From Cocleimonas sp. (GTDB lineage: Bacteria; Pseudomonadota; Gammaproteobacteria; Thiotrichales; Thiotrichaceae), in assembly GCA_021647365.1 (NCBI GenBank), contig JAKIUW010000024.1:1-51851 (forward strand): a DNA stretch of 51,851 nt, read 5' to 3'. Position 1 is the stretch's first letter, and the number at the start of each line of letters is the position of its first letter. Positions 25,915 through 33,729 of this stretch are shown one piece after another. Under the pieces are notes generated by a model. That model was not told where the DNA came from, made no database searches, and saw nothing but the letters and a program-made list of their open reading frames with translations. Position numbers and translations under genes: made by a program.

Positions 25915-27933
25915 TTACCCCACTGACAAATCCACAAACGTATCATAAAAAGCGGCTCCGCCACCAATGTCTGTCTTGCGGTTTTCTATCAGAGCGTTGA
26001 TTGTTTGTCCTGTTGGGCTACTCGCCATCCATGCGCCTTTGTGACTGTATAGTACGCCTTTGGCTACATCATCTGTTACGTGTGCTTTTAGAATGACTTC
26101 ACCGTTATCATTTGATAGTTTTACTTCTTGTCCGTCGCTTATGGATAACTTTTCTGCATCTGTGGGATTAATATCGACAGCTTCCAATTCGATCCTGCAA
26201 CCACCGAAGGTTGAGTTTGAACGATGAAAATACGCTGATGTGACTAGCACGAAAGGATGCGCTCTTTTTGCTGGTTCAAAACGCGGTAATCCGTAGCCAT
26301 ATTTTTGCTCTAGCGTTTCATTGTACAGGGTTACTTTATCTGCCTTATCCGACAGCCAAATATGGTTTGAATCCAACATGCTTAAAGATGCATTCGTGCT
26401 TATTTCGCTGACCTTATTTTCTTTGGTGTCCGCACTGGATAAGTCAAAGGCTTGTTCTTGTAATTGCTCATCTGTGTCTTTGAAAGCCTGCTCGTCAAAG
26501 CCAAAGCGCTTCGCTAAACGACGGAATATCTCTGTGTTAGGCAACGACTCTCCGACAGGGTCAATCGCTGCTTCGGTGCGTTGTAATTGCGTGTAACCGT
26601 AGGATGCGTACACATCACTGTGTTCAAAGTGGCTACAGGCTGGCAAAATCACATCGGCATATTTCATGCTATCGGTCATATTAATGTCACAGCCGATCAC
26701 AAACACGTCTTCTTGCGAGAGCGCTTCAATCATTTTATTTTGGTTTTGATGCACAATGACAGGGTTATGATTGTAGATAAAAACCGTTTTTATCGGCGCG
26801 TCATTGCCACGATCTAAAATATGATCAGCCGCATCAATTAAATTAAAAGTACGTGTGGGATTTTCTAGCAAATCAGGGCGCATCAGTTTGTCAGGTGTTT
26901 TGTGAAAAGCGGGCGAGTAGTAACCCATTTGCCCTTGCCCTATTTCACCAAACTGCCCTGTAAGTACTGATAACGCCATCGCCGAACGAATTGTTGATCC
27001 ACCGTTACGAGAACGTTCAACCCCTACTCCAACCATCATCGAAACACGTTTAGCATTACGAAACAGTTGGATAAATTCTTCCAGTTGGGTTTTCTCTATT
27101 CCACAAACCTCAGTAATATTTTCTTTTTCATAGGTTTTTGCATGGCTAAGATATTCGTCCAGCCCTGAAACTTTATCTTTAATTTTGGCATGATCAATCA
27201 TCCCAAGGCGCTCAAACTCTGCCGTCATTGCTAAGGCAAAATACACATCACTGGCAGGTGTCACCTGCAAATACAAATCTGCAATGCCTGCCGACTTGAT
27301 GCGCTTAGGATCAATAACAATAATCTTCGAGCCATTTTTGCGTGCTTTATTGACTGTTTTCATTAAGTGCAAATATGAAGTTGTGGTATTCACCCCCCAC
27401 AAAATAATTAGATCAGAATGCTCAGCTTGCTCGGCAGGCATCGCCACCGTTTTTCCAAACAATGAAGCATAAGAAAGACTACGCACGCCCGCACACATAG
27501 GCGGACGATTTAATTGTGTTGCGCCAAGCTTATAAAAAAAACGCATATCCATTGAGTTTTCTGCGAGCTGTCCGTGTGGGCCTGCATAGTTGAGCGGCAT
27601 TACGCTTTCTGTACCGTACTCATCAATACCTTTTTGAATGCCTTGATAGCAAAGCTCAATGGCTTCATCCCACGAGATACGTTCAAACTTGCCAGAACCG
27701 CGCTTGCCTATACGACGTAGCGGCGTGGTTAAACGATTTTTGCCATGCACAAACTCAGGGTAATATTTTGAAACCTTGCCACACACAACGCCATCCGTAA
27801 TAGGATTGGCTTTAGAGCCTTTAACCTTTATCAGCTTACCGTTTTCTACAACAGCGGTCAGACTACAAGCATCAGGGCAATCTAACGGGCAGACACTGGG
27901 CTTGGCAGTGCCTTGAATAGAGTGTGACATCAT
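25915..27933 (-). CDS. Molybdopterin-dependent oxidoreductase (DMSO reductase superfamily)
   Basis: 672 residues. The N-terminal 4Fe-4S motif is C15-x3-C19-x3-C23-x27-C51 (CPLDCPDACSL...VCGK). Molybdo-bis(MGD) pterin-binding regions follow (LIILWGVNTTTSYLHLM, IIVIDPKRIKSAGIADLYLQ, VIGCDINMTDSMKYADVILP), with the C-terminal molydopterin-dinucleotide domain at about 555-670. C147 (NRPPMCAGV) is in a position that could ligate Mo; no selenocysteine is needed. There is no Tat signal, so it is probably cytoplasmic. No electron-transfer or membrane subunit lies nearby. The substrate cannot be told; it resembles stand-alone formate dehydrogenase-like or BisC-like proteins. Confidence 0.85.
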   Translation of the reverse strand: MMSHSIQGTAKPSVCPLDCPDACSLTAVVENGKLIKVKGSKANPITDGVVCGKVSKYYPEFVHGKNRLTTPLRRIGKRGSGKFERISWDEAIELCYQGIQKGIDEYGTESVMPLNYAGPHGQLAENSMDMRFFYKLGATQLNRPPMCAGVRSLSYASLFGKTVAMPAEQAEHSDLIILWGVNTTTSYLHLMKTVNKARKNGSKIIVIDPKRIKSAGIADLYLQVTPASDVYFALAMTAEFERLGMIDHAKIKDKVSGLDEYLSHAKTYEKENITEVCGIEKTQLEEFIQLFRNAKRVSMMVGVGVERSRNGGSTIRSAMALSVLTGQFGEIGQGQMGYYSPAFHKTPDKLMRPDLLENPTRTFNLIDAADHILDRGNDAPIKTVFIYNHNPVIVHQNQNKMIEALSQEDVFVIGCDINMTDSMKYADVILPACSHFEHSDVYASYGYTQLQRTEAAIDPVGESLPNTEIFRRLAKRFGFDEQAFKDTDEQLQEQAFDLSSADTKENKVSEISTNASLSMLDSNHIWLSDKADKVTLYNETLEQKYGYGLPRFEPAKRAHPFVLVTSAYFHRSNSTFGGCRIELEAVDINPTDAEKLSISDGQEVKLSNDNGEVILKAHVTDDVAKGVLYSHKGAWMASSPTGQTINALIENRKTDIGGGAAFYDTFVDLSVG

Positions 27934-27990
27934 CGATAACCTGTTTAATTTGTACTATGATAAGTATAAAGCAGTTTTACTGAGCAGGGA

Positions 27991-28016
27991 AAGCACACCC
28001 CCCCACTTTTACATGA
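27991..28016 (+). repeat. Poly-C dispersed repeat, copy 8 (C7)
   Basis: AAGCACAC-C run-ACTTTTACATGAT in the divergent gap between the molybdopterin enzyme and yheT-like genes, where promoters of both would be expected. Confidence 0.9.
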
Positions 28017-28084
28017 TATACAGTTACATTGATTGTTATAACATAACAAGATGAACCAATTTAAATTCGACAACTCATACTAGC

Positions 28085-29077
28085 ATGCCAATAACAAAAA
28101 GCTCATTCAAACCCGCTTGGGGACTTTCAAACCCACACCTACAAACACTCTGGGCCACCTTTTTTCGCTCGATGCCTGAGGTTGATTTAAGCGCTGAACG
28201 CGTAGAATTAGAAGATGGCGATTTCATTGATTTAGCCATTACGCCATTAGCGGGAAAACCTATTGTTATTATGATGCATGGGCTTGAAGGCTCGCTTAAA
28301 TCTCCCTACGTTAAGCCACTTATCAAAAAGCTAGATGAAGCAGGTTATGGTGTGTGTTTTATGCATTTTAGGGGCTGTAGTGAAGAGCTTAACCGCCTGC
28401 CGCGCAGTTATCACAGCGGCGATTCCAGTGACTTGCATTTTGTAATTGATTATTTACAAGACGAATACCAACAGAATCCCTTTGCCGTAATTGGTTATTC
28501 ACTGGGTGGAAATGTCTTGCTCAAATGGCTGGGTGAGCTGGGTGACGATGCGCCAACGACGACGGCTATCGCGGTCTCTGTGCCCTTTCAACTTGAACAT
28601 GCAGGGGATCGTTTAGAGAAAAGCTTCTCACGCGTTTATCAAAAACACTTGATATCAACCTGCCAAAAGAAATACCAACAAAAATTCGAATCTCAGGCAT
28701 CACCCTTGGGCGAAGAACTGGATGTTAAAAAGCTAGATACATTTTACACCTTTGATGATCAAGTTACCGCACCCCTGCACGGTTTTGAAGGTGCCGATGA
28801 CTACTACCAACAATGTAGTAGTCGCCAGTTTTTAAAACACATTGAAAAACCCACGCTGATTTTACATGCAAAAGATGATCCCTTTATGTGGGAAAGAACA
28901 ATACCTGATGAAGATGAATTATCATCCTGTGTTGAGCTAGAGTTATCAGATTCAGGTGGGCATGTGGGCTTTATTGGAGGGACACATCCCTTCAATATTG
29001 AATACTGGGTGGATAAACGCATTATGGAGTGGTTGAGGAATGTCAGATCAAGTCATACAAACTCTGCAAGCCCATAG
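28085..29077 (+). CDS. yheT: YheT-type alpha/beta hydrolase
   Basis: 330 residues. The N-terminus FKPAWGLSNPHLQTLWATFFR and the domain order match the YheT/ABHD1-3 group. The oxyanion strand is MMHGLEGSLKSPYVKPL; the nucleophile elbow is GYSLGGNVLLKWLGE (Ser near 146); the acid is in LHAKDDPFM and the His in SGGHVGFIGG. Substrate is unknown in E. coli too. The stop codon (29075-29077) overlaps the target duplication of a MITE. Single gene, next to a divergent molybdopterin enzyme. Confidence 0.9.
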   Translation: MPITKSSFKPAWGLSNPHLQTLWATFFRSMPEVDLSAERVELEDGDFIDLAITPLAGKPIVIMMHGLEGSLKSPYVKPLIKKLDEAGYGVCFMHFRGCSEELNRLPRSYHSGDSSDLHFVIDYLQDEYQQNPFAVIGYSLGGNVLLKWLGELGDDAPTTTAIAVSVPFQLEHAGDRLEKSFSRVYQKHLISTCQKKYQQKFESQASPLGEELDVKKLDTFYTFDDQVTAPLHGFEGADDYYQQCSSRQFLKHIEKPTLILHAKDDPFMWERTIPDEDELSSCVELELSDSGGHVGFIGGTHPFNIEYWVDKRIMEWLRNVRSSHTNSASP

Positions 29078-29078
29078 A

Positions 29079-29177
29079 GTAAGCCTCTAAGGTATCATCT
29101 CCGTTGTTGCGCTTTTCATGAAGGCGATAAGCATTCATTTCAAAGTGCGCCTAGGATATGATACCTTAGAGGCTTAC
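29079..29177. mobile_element. 99-bp MITE with 20-bp perfect terminal inverted repeats
   Basis: GTAAGCCTCTAAGGTATCAT (29079-29098) is repeated inverted at 29158-29177. AGA lies outside both ends (29076-29078 and 29178-29180), fitting a 3-bp target duplication that overlaps the yheT stop. The interior has no gene. It may also act as a transcription-stopping hairpin before the next gene. Confidence 0.72.
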
Positions 29178-29219
29178 AGAATTCATATGACTTAATCAAA
29201 CATCCCTTAAATACCCTTC

Positions 29220-30179
29220 GTGAACAAGACCAGAACTAAAAAACCAAAACAAAAAATAAAATCACCCTTGCCAATGCGCGATGGCGTTTCGGCTAGTCGC
29301 GTCTGGCTTCCTAAAGATGACAATAATGAATGGACTACAGTGCTGGATTTTTTAGTCGGGCGCTTTCCTTTTATCAGCCAAGAAATCTTACAAGAACGTA
29401 TGTCACGCGGTGATATTGTGGATGAAACTGGCAAGCCTTTTGATAAAAAAACAGCGTACCAAGCAGAAGTGTTTCTCTTTTATTATCGTGAAATTCCTGA
29501 CGAGCCTGAAATACCGTTTAAAGAAAAAATCCTTTTCAAAAACGAAAACTTTATCGTCGTGGATAAACCCCACTTTATACCTGTCACACCCACAGGACGT
29601 TTCGTAAAAGAAAGTTTATTGGCACGGTTAAAACATCATTACCAAATTGAAGAAATCAGTCCCATTCATAGGCTCGACCGCGAAACAGCAGGCATCGTCA
29701 TGTTCACCTGCAATGTCGAAGTGCGCGGAGCATATCAAAGCTTATTTCAAAAGCGCGAAGTGGAGAAGACTTACGAAGCGATTGCCCCGCTGCTTTCAAC
29801 AGCTGCAGACAAAAAATTATTTCCGCTTATTCACAAGAGTCGTATCGTAAAAAGTGATACATTCTTTCTTATGCAAGAGGAAGAAATCACAGCAGACAAG
29901 CCAATCAACAGTGAAACCCATATTGTTATTGATGAAGTAAAAGGAGATTTAGCACGCTACAAACTCAAACCAGTAACAGGCAAACAACATCAACTACGCG
30001 TGCATATGATGTCGCTGGGGATTCCTATTGTAAATGATCCTTTTTATCCTGAGCTGTTGCCTTGTAAGGGTGAAGATTATTCGAGTCCTTTGCAGTTGTT
30101 GGCAAAGTCTATTGCGTTTGATGATCCTGTCTCAGGGGAAAAACAATATTTTGAAAGTGAAAGGAGTTTGATATTTTAA
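29220..30179 (+). CDS. RluA-family pseudouridine synthase
   Basis: 319 residues from a GTG start at 29220; an in-frame ATG at 29274 is an alternative and neither has a clear ribosome site. An S4-like N-terminal segment (about 45-95) precedes the catalytic domain: VDKPHFIPVTPTGRFVKESLL, the signature HRLDRETAGIVMF with catalytic Asp, and the C-terminal KPVTGKQHQLRVHM. It isomerises uridine in rRNA or tRNA; the target is unknown. A MITE 42 bp upstream separates it from yheT, so it needs its own promoter or read-through. Confidence 0.9.
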   Translation: MNKTRTKKPKQKIKSPLPMRDGVSASRVWLPKDDNNEWTTVLDFLVGRFPFISQEILQERMSRGDIVDETGKPFDKKTAYQAEVFLFYYREIPDEPEIPFKEKILFKNENFIVVDKPHFIPVTPTGRFVKESLLARLKHHYQIEEISPIHRLDRETAGIVMFTCNVEVRGAYQSLFQKREVEKTYEAIAPLLSTAADKKLFPLIHKSRIVKSDTFFLMQEEEITADKPINSETHIVIDEVKGDLARYKLKPVTGKQHQLRVHMMSLGIPIVNDPFYPELLPCKGEDYSSPLQLLAKSIAFDDPVSGEKQYFESERSLIF

Positions 30180-30321
30180 GGTTTGTATCTTTAATTTTTG
30201 TATCTTTAATTAAAGGAACCTCCCATAGATGGTCTTCTCCATTTTTGTAAAGCAATGAATAACTCAATATATATGATAGGGATAGATTTGCTTCCATATA
30301 TTCGGCTTTTATTTGGGATTA

Positions 30322-30508
30322 CTAATCCCGAGCCTTAATGAAGTCTACACAGCCCTCCATCACTATTATGCCAACGGGGAGTTTGCGAAGAAACTCGGTC
30401 GCTGTCCTCGTCTGAGTTTCTTTCTGTGTACTTGCTTTCCATGCTTGTCTAAGCCTGCGTAGGAAAGGTTGCCTTTGCTATATCTAGTCCGATTATATTA
30501 ATATTCAA
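30322..30508 (-). pseudogene. IS110-family transposase remnant
   Basis: Read on the minus strand from a TTG at 30508 it gives NINIIGLDIAKATF, the RuvC-like N-terminus of IS110 transposases. After a frameshift it reads GLDKHGKQVHRKKLRRGQ, then FFANSPLA, stops, and a last shift gives VMEGCVDFIKA. About 60 codons survive with several stops and no DEDD remainder. It fills most of the 392-bp gap between the pseudouridine synthase and the next gene and marks the left edge of an accessory island. Confidence 0.8.
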
Positions 30509-30571
30509 TGATAGCTCGATAGTTTTTTAAACGACTGCTAGAATTTATGCAAAGCTACATGATAGATACCT

Positions 30572-31450
30572 ATGACCACAAAACTCATCTCCACAACCGC
30601 ATTATCAAAAAATCACGAGCTAACCAGCAAAGCGCTCTTTGATATTTTTGTGAACCTTGGTTGGCTTGAAAGAGTCGATAACGAGTGGGCGCTTACGGTG
30701 ACAGGTTTAAGCCAAGGCTCTAGTTATCGAACCAGCAAGCAATACGGCAAATACATTGTTTGGCCTGAAGATATTAATTTTGAAATTCCTGATGCCGAAC
30801 CACTCATCACTGCCACAGTGCTGGGCAAAGGCTTTGAGGTATCAGCACAGAAATTGAATTTCATTCTTTCTGAAATTGGCTGGGCAAAAAAAGGCGACTT
30901 GGGTAAAGGCTGGATAGCGACCGACCACGGTTTAAACATCGGTGCGATACAAGCAGAAGATGCAAAATCTGGCGTGCCTTATATCCGCTGGCCAATTAAC
31001 ATCGCGAAAAACAAAACGCTGGTTTCAACCATTGCCGATTTTAAAGGGAACCCTATTGAGGAAAAGGCTGATAAAGTTAACCTTGAAATATCAGAATTCC
31101 GTAATGAATTCCCCGCCAAGCACCGCGCCATTGATGGACACTTCACCCGTTCAAAAGCGGAAATACTAATTGATAACTGGCTTTATATGTTTGAAATCGT
31201 CCACGCTTACGAGCGAAAACTCCCCATCGAAGAGGATGTCTATTCTGATTTTTACATCCCCACAGGCAAGGTTTATATTGAATATTGGAGTAATGAAAAA
31301 AACACAAAATACCTACACCACAAACGCATCAAACAAGGTATCTATAAAAAATATGGCTTTAACTTGATTGAGCTAGAAGATAAAGATGTACAGAATTTAG
31401 ATGACATTTTGCCGAAAATACTATTGAAATTTGGAGTTCAAACATATTAA
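30572..31450 (+). CDS. Putative two-module HTH protein with a nuclease-like C-terminus
   Basis: 292 residues, not assigned to a named family. Two similar N-terminal modules (about 1-70: STTALSKNHELTSKALFDIFVNLGWLER; about 78-150: ITATVLGKGFEVSAQKLNFILSEIGWAKKG) look like winged helices, each ending in a repeated YxxWP strand (KYIVWPEDI, PYIRWPINI). The C-terminal part has SKAEILIDNWLYMF, then DFYIPTGKVYIEYWS, then KKYGFNLIELEDKDVQNLDDILPKIL, the shape of Vsr/PD-(D/E)xK-like nucleases (E in SKAE, D in SDFYIP, E in YIEYW), though the usual E-x-K lysine is not obvious. It lies in the small island beside an IS110 remnant. A DNA-targeting role is inferred. Confidence 0.6.
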   Translation: MTTKLISTTALSKNHELTSKALFDIFVNLGWLERVDNEWALTVTGLSQGSSYRTSKQYGKYIVWPEDINFEIPDAEPLITATVLGKGFEVSAQKLNFILSEIGWAKKGDLGKGWIATDHGLNIGAIQAEDAKSGVPYIRWPINIAKNKTLVSTIADFKGNPIEEKADKVNLEISEFRNEFPAKHRAIDGHFTRSKAEILIDNWLYMFEIVHAYERKLPIEEDVYSDFYIPTGKVYIEYWSNEKNTKYLHHKRIKQGIYKKYGFNLIELEDKDVQNLDDILPKILLKFGVQTY

Positions 31451-31560
31451 CCATAATTAAAATATTTTTTGATAGTAAAAATATTTATATGTTTCCCTGC
31501 TAATGATATATTGAGTGAGAGTTCTTCTCCTTTATTTTTAAAACCACTTGGAGTATCACA

Positions 31561-31977
31561 ATGGCAGATATACCCTCGTCTATTAATGGTGTAATAATAG
31601 AATTTTCAGATTCCGTTAGCAAAAGTGTCGATCAAAAAATAGTTCATGCTTTAAATCACTGTATTAAAACAGCTATAGCACCAGGTTACGCCCTTAATAA
31701 AATATACATTTCATCTGCAAATGATTCTCATAGCTACCCAAGCAGACATGTACAAGGCGACGGCAAAGCTGTTGATATATCTCGTATCAACGGATTAAAA
31801 ATGTCATTGCATTACAACTCAAATGACATTGTTAAAAATATTACAAACGCAATTCAGGATGAATTTGAAACCTTTGCAGGTCGGCGTGAAAATTTTGGTC
31901 CGTATTTTAAGAAAAAACTTGGTAATCCCCACTCGGTTAGTGGACATGATGATCACATCCATATTTCTGTAAACTAG
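31561..31977 (+). CDS. M15-like peptidoglycan peptidase, no signal peptide
   Basis: 138 residues. Metal-site motifs of the DD-peptidase fold are visible: SRHVQGDGKAVDISRINGLKM (His and Asp ligands, about 61-75) and GHDDHIHISVN at the C-terminus (His ligand and base). Such enzymes cleave D-Ala or L-Ala-D-Glu bonds of wall peptides. No signal peptide or holin is present, so it would need lysis, a phage-like route or a secretion system to reach its substrate. Good ribosome site (TGGAG). Six bases separate it from a lipoprotein gene whose ribosome site overlaps this stop. This pairing suggests a toxin/immunity unit (inference). Confidence 0.65.
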   Translation: MADIPSSINGVIIEFSDSVSKSVDQKIVHALNHCIKTAIAPGYALNKIYISSANDSHSYPSRHVQGDGKAVDISRINGLKMSLHYNSNDIVKNITNAIQDEFETFAGRRENFGPYFKKKLGNPHSVSGHDDHIHISVN

Positions 31978-31983
31978 GAGAAA

Positions 31984-32466
31984 ATGATGAAGTACCTATT
32001 CTTAAGCTTTTTACTACTTGTATCTTGTAGCACCCACTCAGAAGAAAAAGTTAAGAAACTCGATAATCCACTTTTGGTAAAAATCCTAGCATTTGGAGAA
32101 CTGACAGACCTTAATCAGTTACAAAAAGATATTGATAAAGAGTTGTGGGTGAAAATCTATAAGGTTCCCAGCACCAAAAAGAACGACTGCTTTCCAGAGT
32201 CACACGGTATTTGTGAATATGAATACTATTTAGTTACGTCTCAGTTTGATGAAAACCCAACGATTAATGCATACTCCTTAGGAACTTTTGGTGAATTTAC
32301 AGACTACAAATGGGAGCCAGCTACATCAACTGATAAAGCCATTATTAATATTAAAGTAAGCAATTATTCCATCGCTGCATTAAAATATAATTCGACACTT
32401 AAGAACAAAGAAAAAGAATACCAGTTAGTGGCTTTGCCAAATAAAGTTATTTTTAGCAAGAAGTAA
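31984..32466 (+). CDS. Small lipoprotein, possible immunity partner of the M15-like peptidase
   Basis: 160 residues. The signal peptide MMKYLFLSFLLLVSC places a lipidated Cys at about 15. The remainder is soluble, mixed, with a Cys pair (NDCFPESHGICEYEYYLV). No family was recognised. The ribosome site AGGAG lies in the previous stop region and fits the second ATG (31987) slightly better than the first. Coupled to the upstream peptidase gene by a 6-bp gap. A poly-C repeat starts 4 bp past the stop. Envelope location is clear from the lipobox; immunity function is only inference from pairing. Confidence 0.62.
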   Translation: MMKYLFLSFLLLVSCSTHSEEKVKKLDNPLLVKILAFGELTDLNQLQKDIDKELWVKIYKVPSTKKNDCFPESHGICEYEYYLVTSQFDENPTINAYSLGTFGEFTDYKWEPATSTDKAIINIKVSNYSIAALKYNSTLKNKEKEYQLVALPNKVIFSKK

Positions 32467-32469
32467 AAA

Positions 32470-32501
32470 CATCATGTAAAAGTGGGGGGGGGGGTGTGCT
32501 T
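32470..32501 (-). repeat. Poly-C dispersed repeat, copy 9 (G11, longest tract)
   Basis: On + ATCATGTAAAAGTG, then a run of 11 G in total, then TGTGCT, between convergent genes. It has the longest homopolymer of all copies. Confidence 0.9.
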
Positions 32502-32513
32502 CAGCAGAACTGC

Positions 32514-33320
32514 CTACAACAAACCAATCACAGAAATCTGTCGCCCATAATCTGTTAATTTCTCATGCGTATTACGACGATAACTAAAGAACTCATCTTT
32601 TAATTTATAGGTATCCAAGCCTAAATCTTCTACCTTAATCCCGCTGCGATTGCACTGCTCTCGTAAATAAGCGGGTAAATCAAAATAGCTTCTGCCCTGC
32701 TCTTCTAGCAAATATGGCTCTGAAAGAATGTTGCTAATCTCATTGAACTGATCAATAAAATCTTGCTGAACTTCATATGACGATTGATGAATTGTGGGGC
32801 CAATACAAGCGCTAATCTCTTCGCGCTTTGCCCCTAGCGCGCACATTTCCTTTACAACCGCTTCGATAATACCTGTGACAGCGCCCTTCCAACCTGCGTG
32901 TGCCGCTCCGATAATAGAGCCTTCAGCCAATTGAGAACCATCAGTATTTGAAAATAGCACAGGCGTACAATCAGCGCCTAGCACACTTAAAAACACTCCA
33001 CGTTCATTAGTCACCATTGCATCGCCTTTTTGATACTCATCGTTGGGCATATCTTTGCTAATGGTGTAAACCTTGGTGCTGTGAATCTGATACAAGCCGT
33101 AAAGCTTTGCCTCTTCTTTGCCATGTTCTTTGTTATGGCTTGCACCTAGCGCTTGCATCACGCGTTGTCTGTTTTCTATCACTTTCTCGAGAATATCATC
33201 CGAGCTTGGGCTGCAGTTTAGCGAGTCATACACGCCTGTTGATACACCACCATTTTTAGTGAAAAATCCGTGGCGAACACCCTCAATGTTTTTAAGTAGT
33301 GTGCTTTGTTTATAGTTAAT
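32514..33320 (-). CDS. pgeF: Peptidoglycan editing factor PgeF (YfiH/DUF152), apparent ATT start
   Basis: 268 residues if begun at ATT (33318-33320). PgeF removes misincorporated L-Ser from wall precursors and was formerly called a polyphenol oxidase. Core motifs are VLGADCTPVLF, IGAAHAGWKG, ACIGPTIHQSSYEV and FFSYRRN. A GTG at 33233 opens a shorter 239-residue form, but the conserved N-terminus RHGFFTKNGGVSTGVYDSLN is encoded upstream of it in frame. Between that and the in-frame TAA (33324-33326) no ATG, GTG or TTG exists. ATT is preceded by AAGAGGA at 8-nt spacing. Family identity is sure; the start is unusual. Confidence 0.88.
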   Translation of the reverse strand: MNYKQSTLLKNIEGVRHGFFTKNGGVSTGVYDSLNCSPSSDDILEKVIENRQRVMQALGASHNKEHGKEEAKLYGLYQIHSTKVYTISKDMPNDEYQKGDAMVTNERGVFLSVLGADCTPVLFSNTDGSQLAEGSIIGAAHAGWKGAVTGIIEAVVKEMCALGAKREEISACIGPTIHQSSYEVQQDFIDQFNEISNILSEPYLLEEQGRSYFDLPAYLREQCNRSGIKVEDLGLDTYKLKDEFFSYRRNTHEKLTDYGRQISVIGLL

Positions 33321-33456
33321 TGATTAAATCCTCTTTATACGTTGTGCTAACTGGATAGTACGCTTGTGTACATTAGTAAATCAAGTGTGTTCACAACTGT
33401 AAAATTATTCTAAATGACAAACATAAAAATATTTATCACCCTCATCAAAACAAAAA

Positions 33457-33517
33457 CAATTTATTAATTAATAATAAATTGACATTAGAATATAAGAATA
33501 TTATTATATGCGCATAT
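33457..33517 (+). promoter_or_regulatory. Promoter of the candidate small RNA with two dyads
   Basis: TTGACA (33479-33484), 17-bp spacer, TATTAT (33502-33507). CAATTTATTA-ATTAA-TAATAAATTG (33457-33481) is a perfect 10-bp-arm dyad touching the -35 box. ATATGCGCATAT (33506-33517) is a perfect palindrome over the -10 edge and start point. Both are operator-like. Confidence 0.65.
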
Positions 33518-33589
33518 TCAGTTGAAAAATTGAATATCCCCATCCTCCTTTGGTGGTATTTTTGCAGCTCTTATGAGCTGCATTTTTTT
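33514..33589 (+). ncRNA. Candidate 76-nt small RNA with anti-Shine-Dalgarno-like loop
   Basis: A strong promoter ends just upstream and an intrinsic terminator closes the unit; no reading frame fits between. The predicted RNA begins with hairpin ATATTCA (33514-33520)/TGAATAT (33531-33537), followed by a pyrimidine stretch with CCTCCTTT (33544-33551), then GGTGG, then the terminator stem. CCTCC can pair with ribosome-binding sites, as C-rich loops of known trans-acting sRNAs do. It lies alone in a 409-bp gap upstream of a divergent pgeF. No match to a named RNA was recognised. Confidence 0.55.
33564..33589 (+). terminator. Intrinsic terminator of the candidate small RNA
   Basis: GCAGCTC, loop TTAT, GAGCTGC, A, then seven T (33583-33589). 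There is no + strand protein gene upstream that it could serve within 1 kb. Confidence 0.85.
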
Positions 33590-33628
33590 GCCTGCGATTT
33601 ATAGATTATCCACTAATCCAAACTCCAA

Positions 33629-33653
33629 AGCACACCCCCCCCACTTTTACATG
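33629..33653 (+). repeat. Poly-C dispersed repeat, copy 10 (C8)
   Basis: AGCACAC-C run-ACTTTTACATG between the small RNA terminator and the alpha/beta hydrolase gene. Confidence 0.88.
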
Positions 33654-33729
33654 GTCCCTTTCGTAGACTACCCCTTTCTTTATTCAACAAATGAACTATA
33701 TTAGTGAATAACTAACTAAACTTATAATC

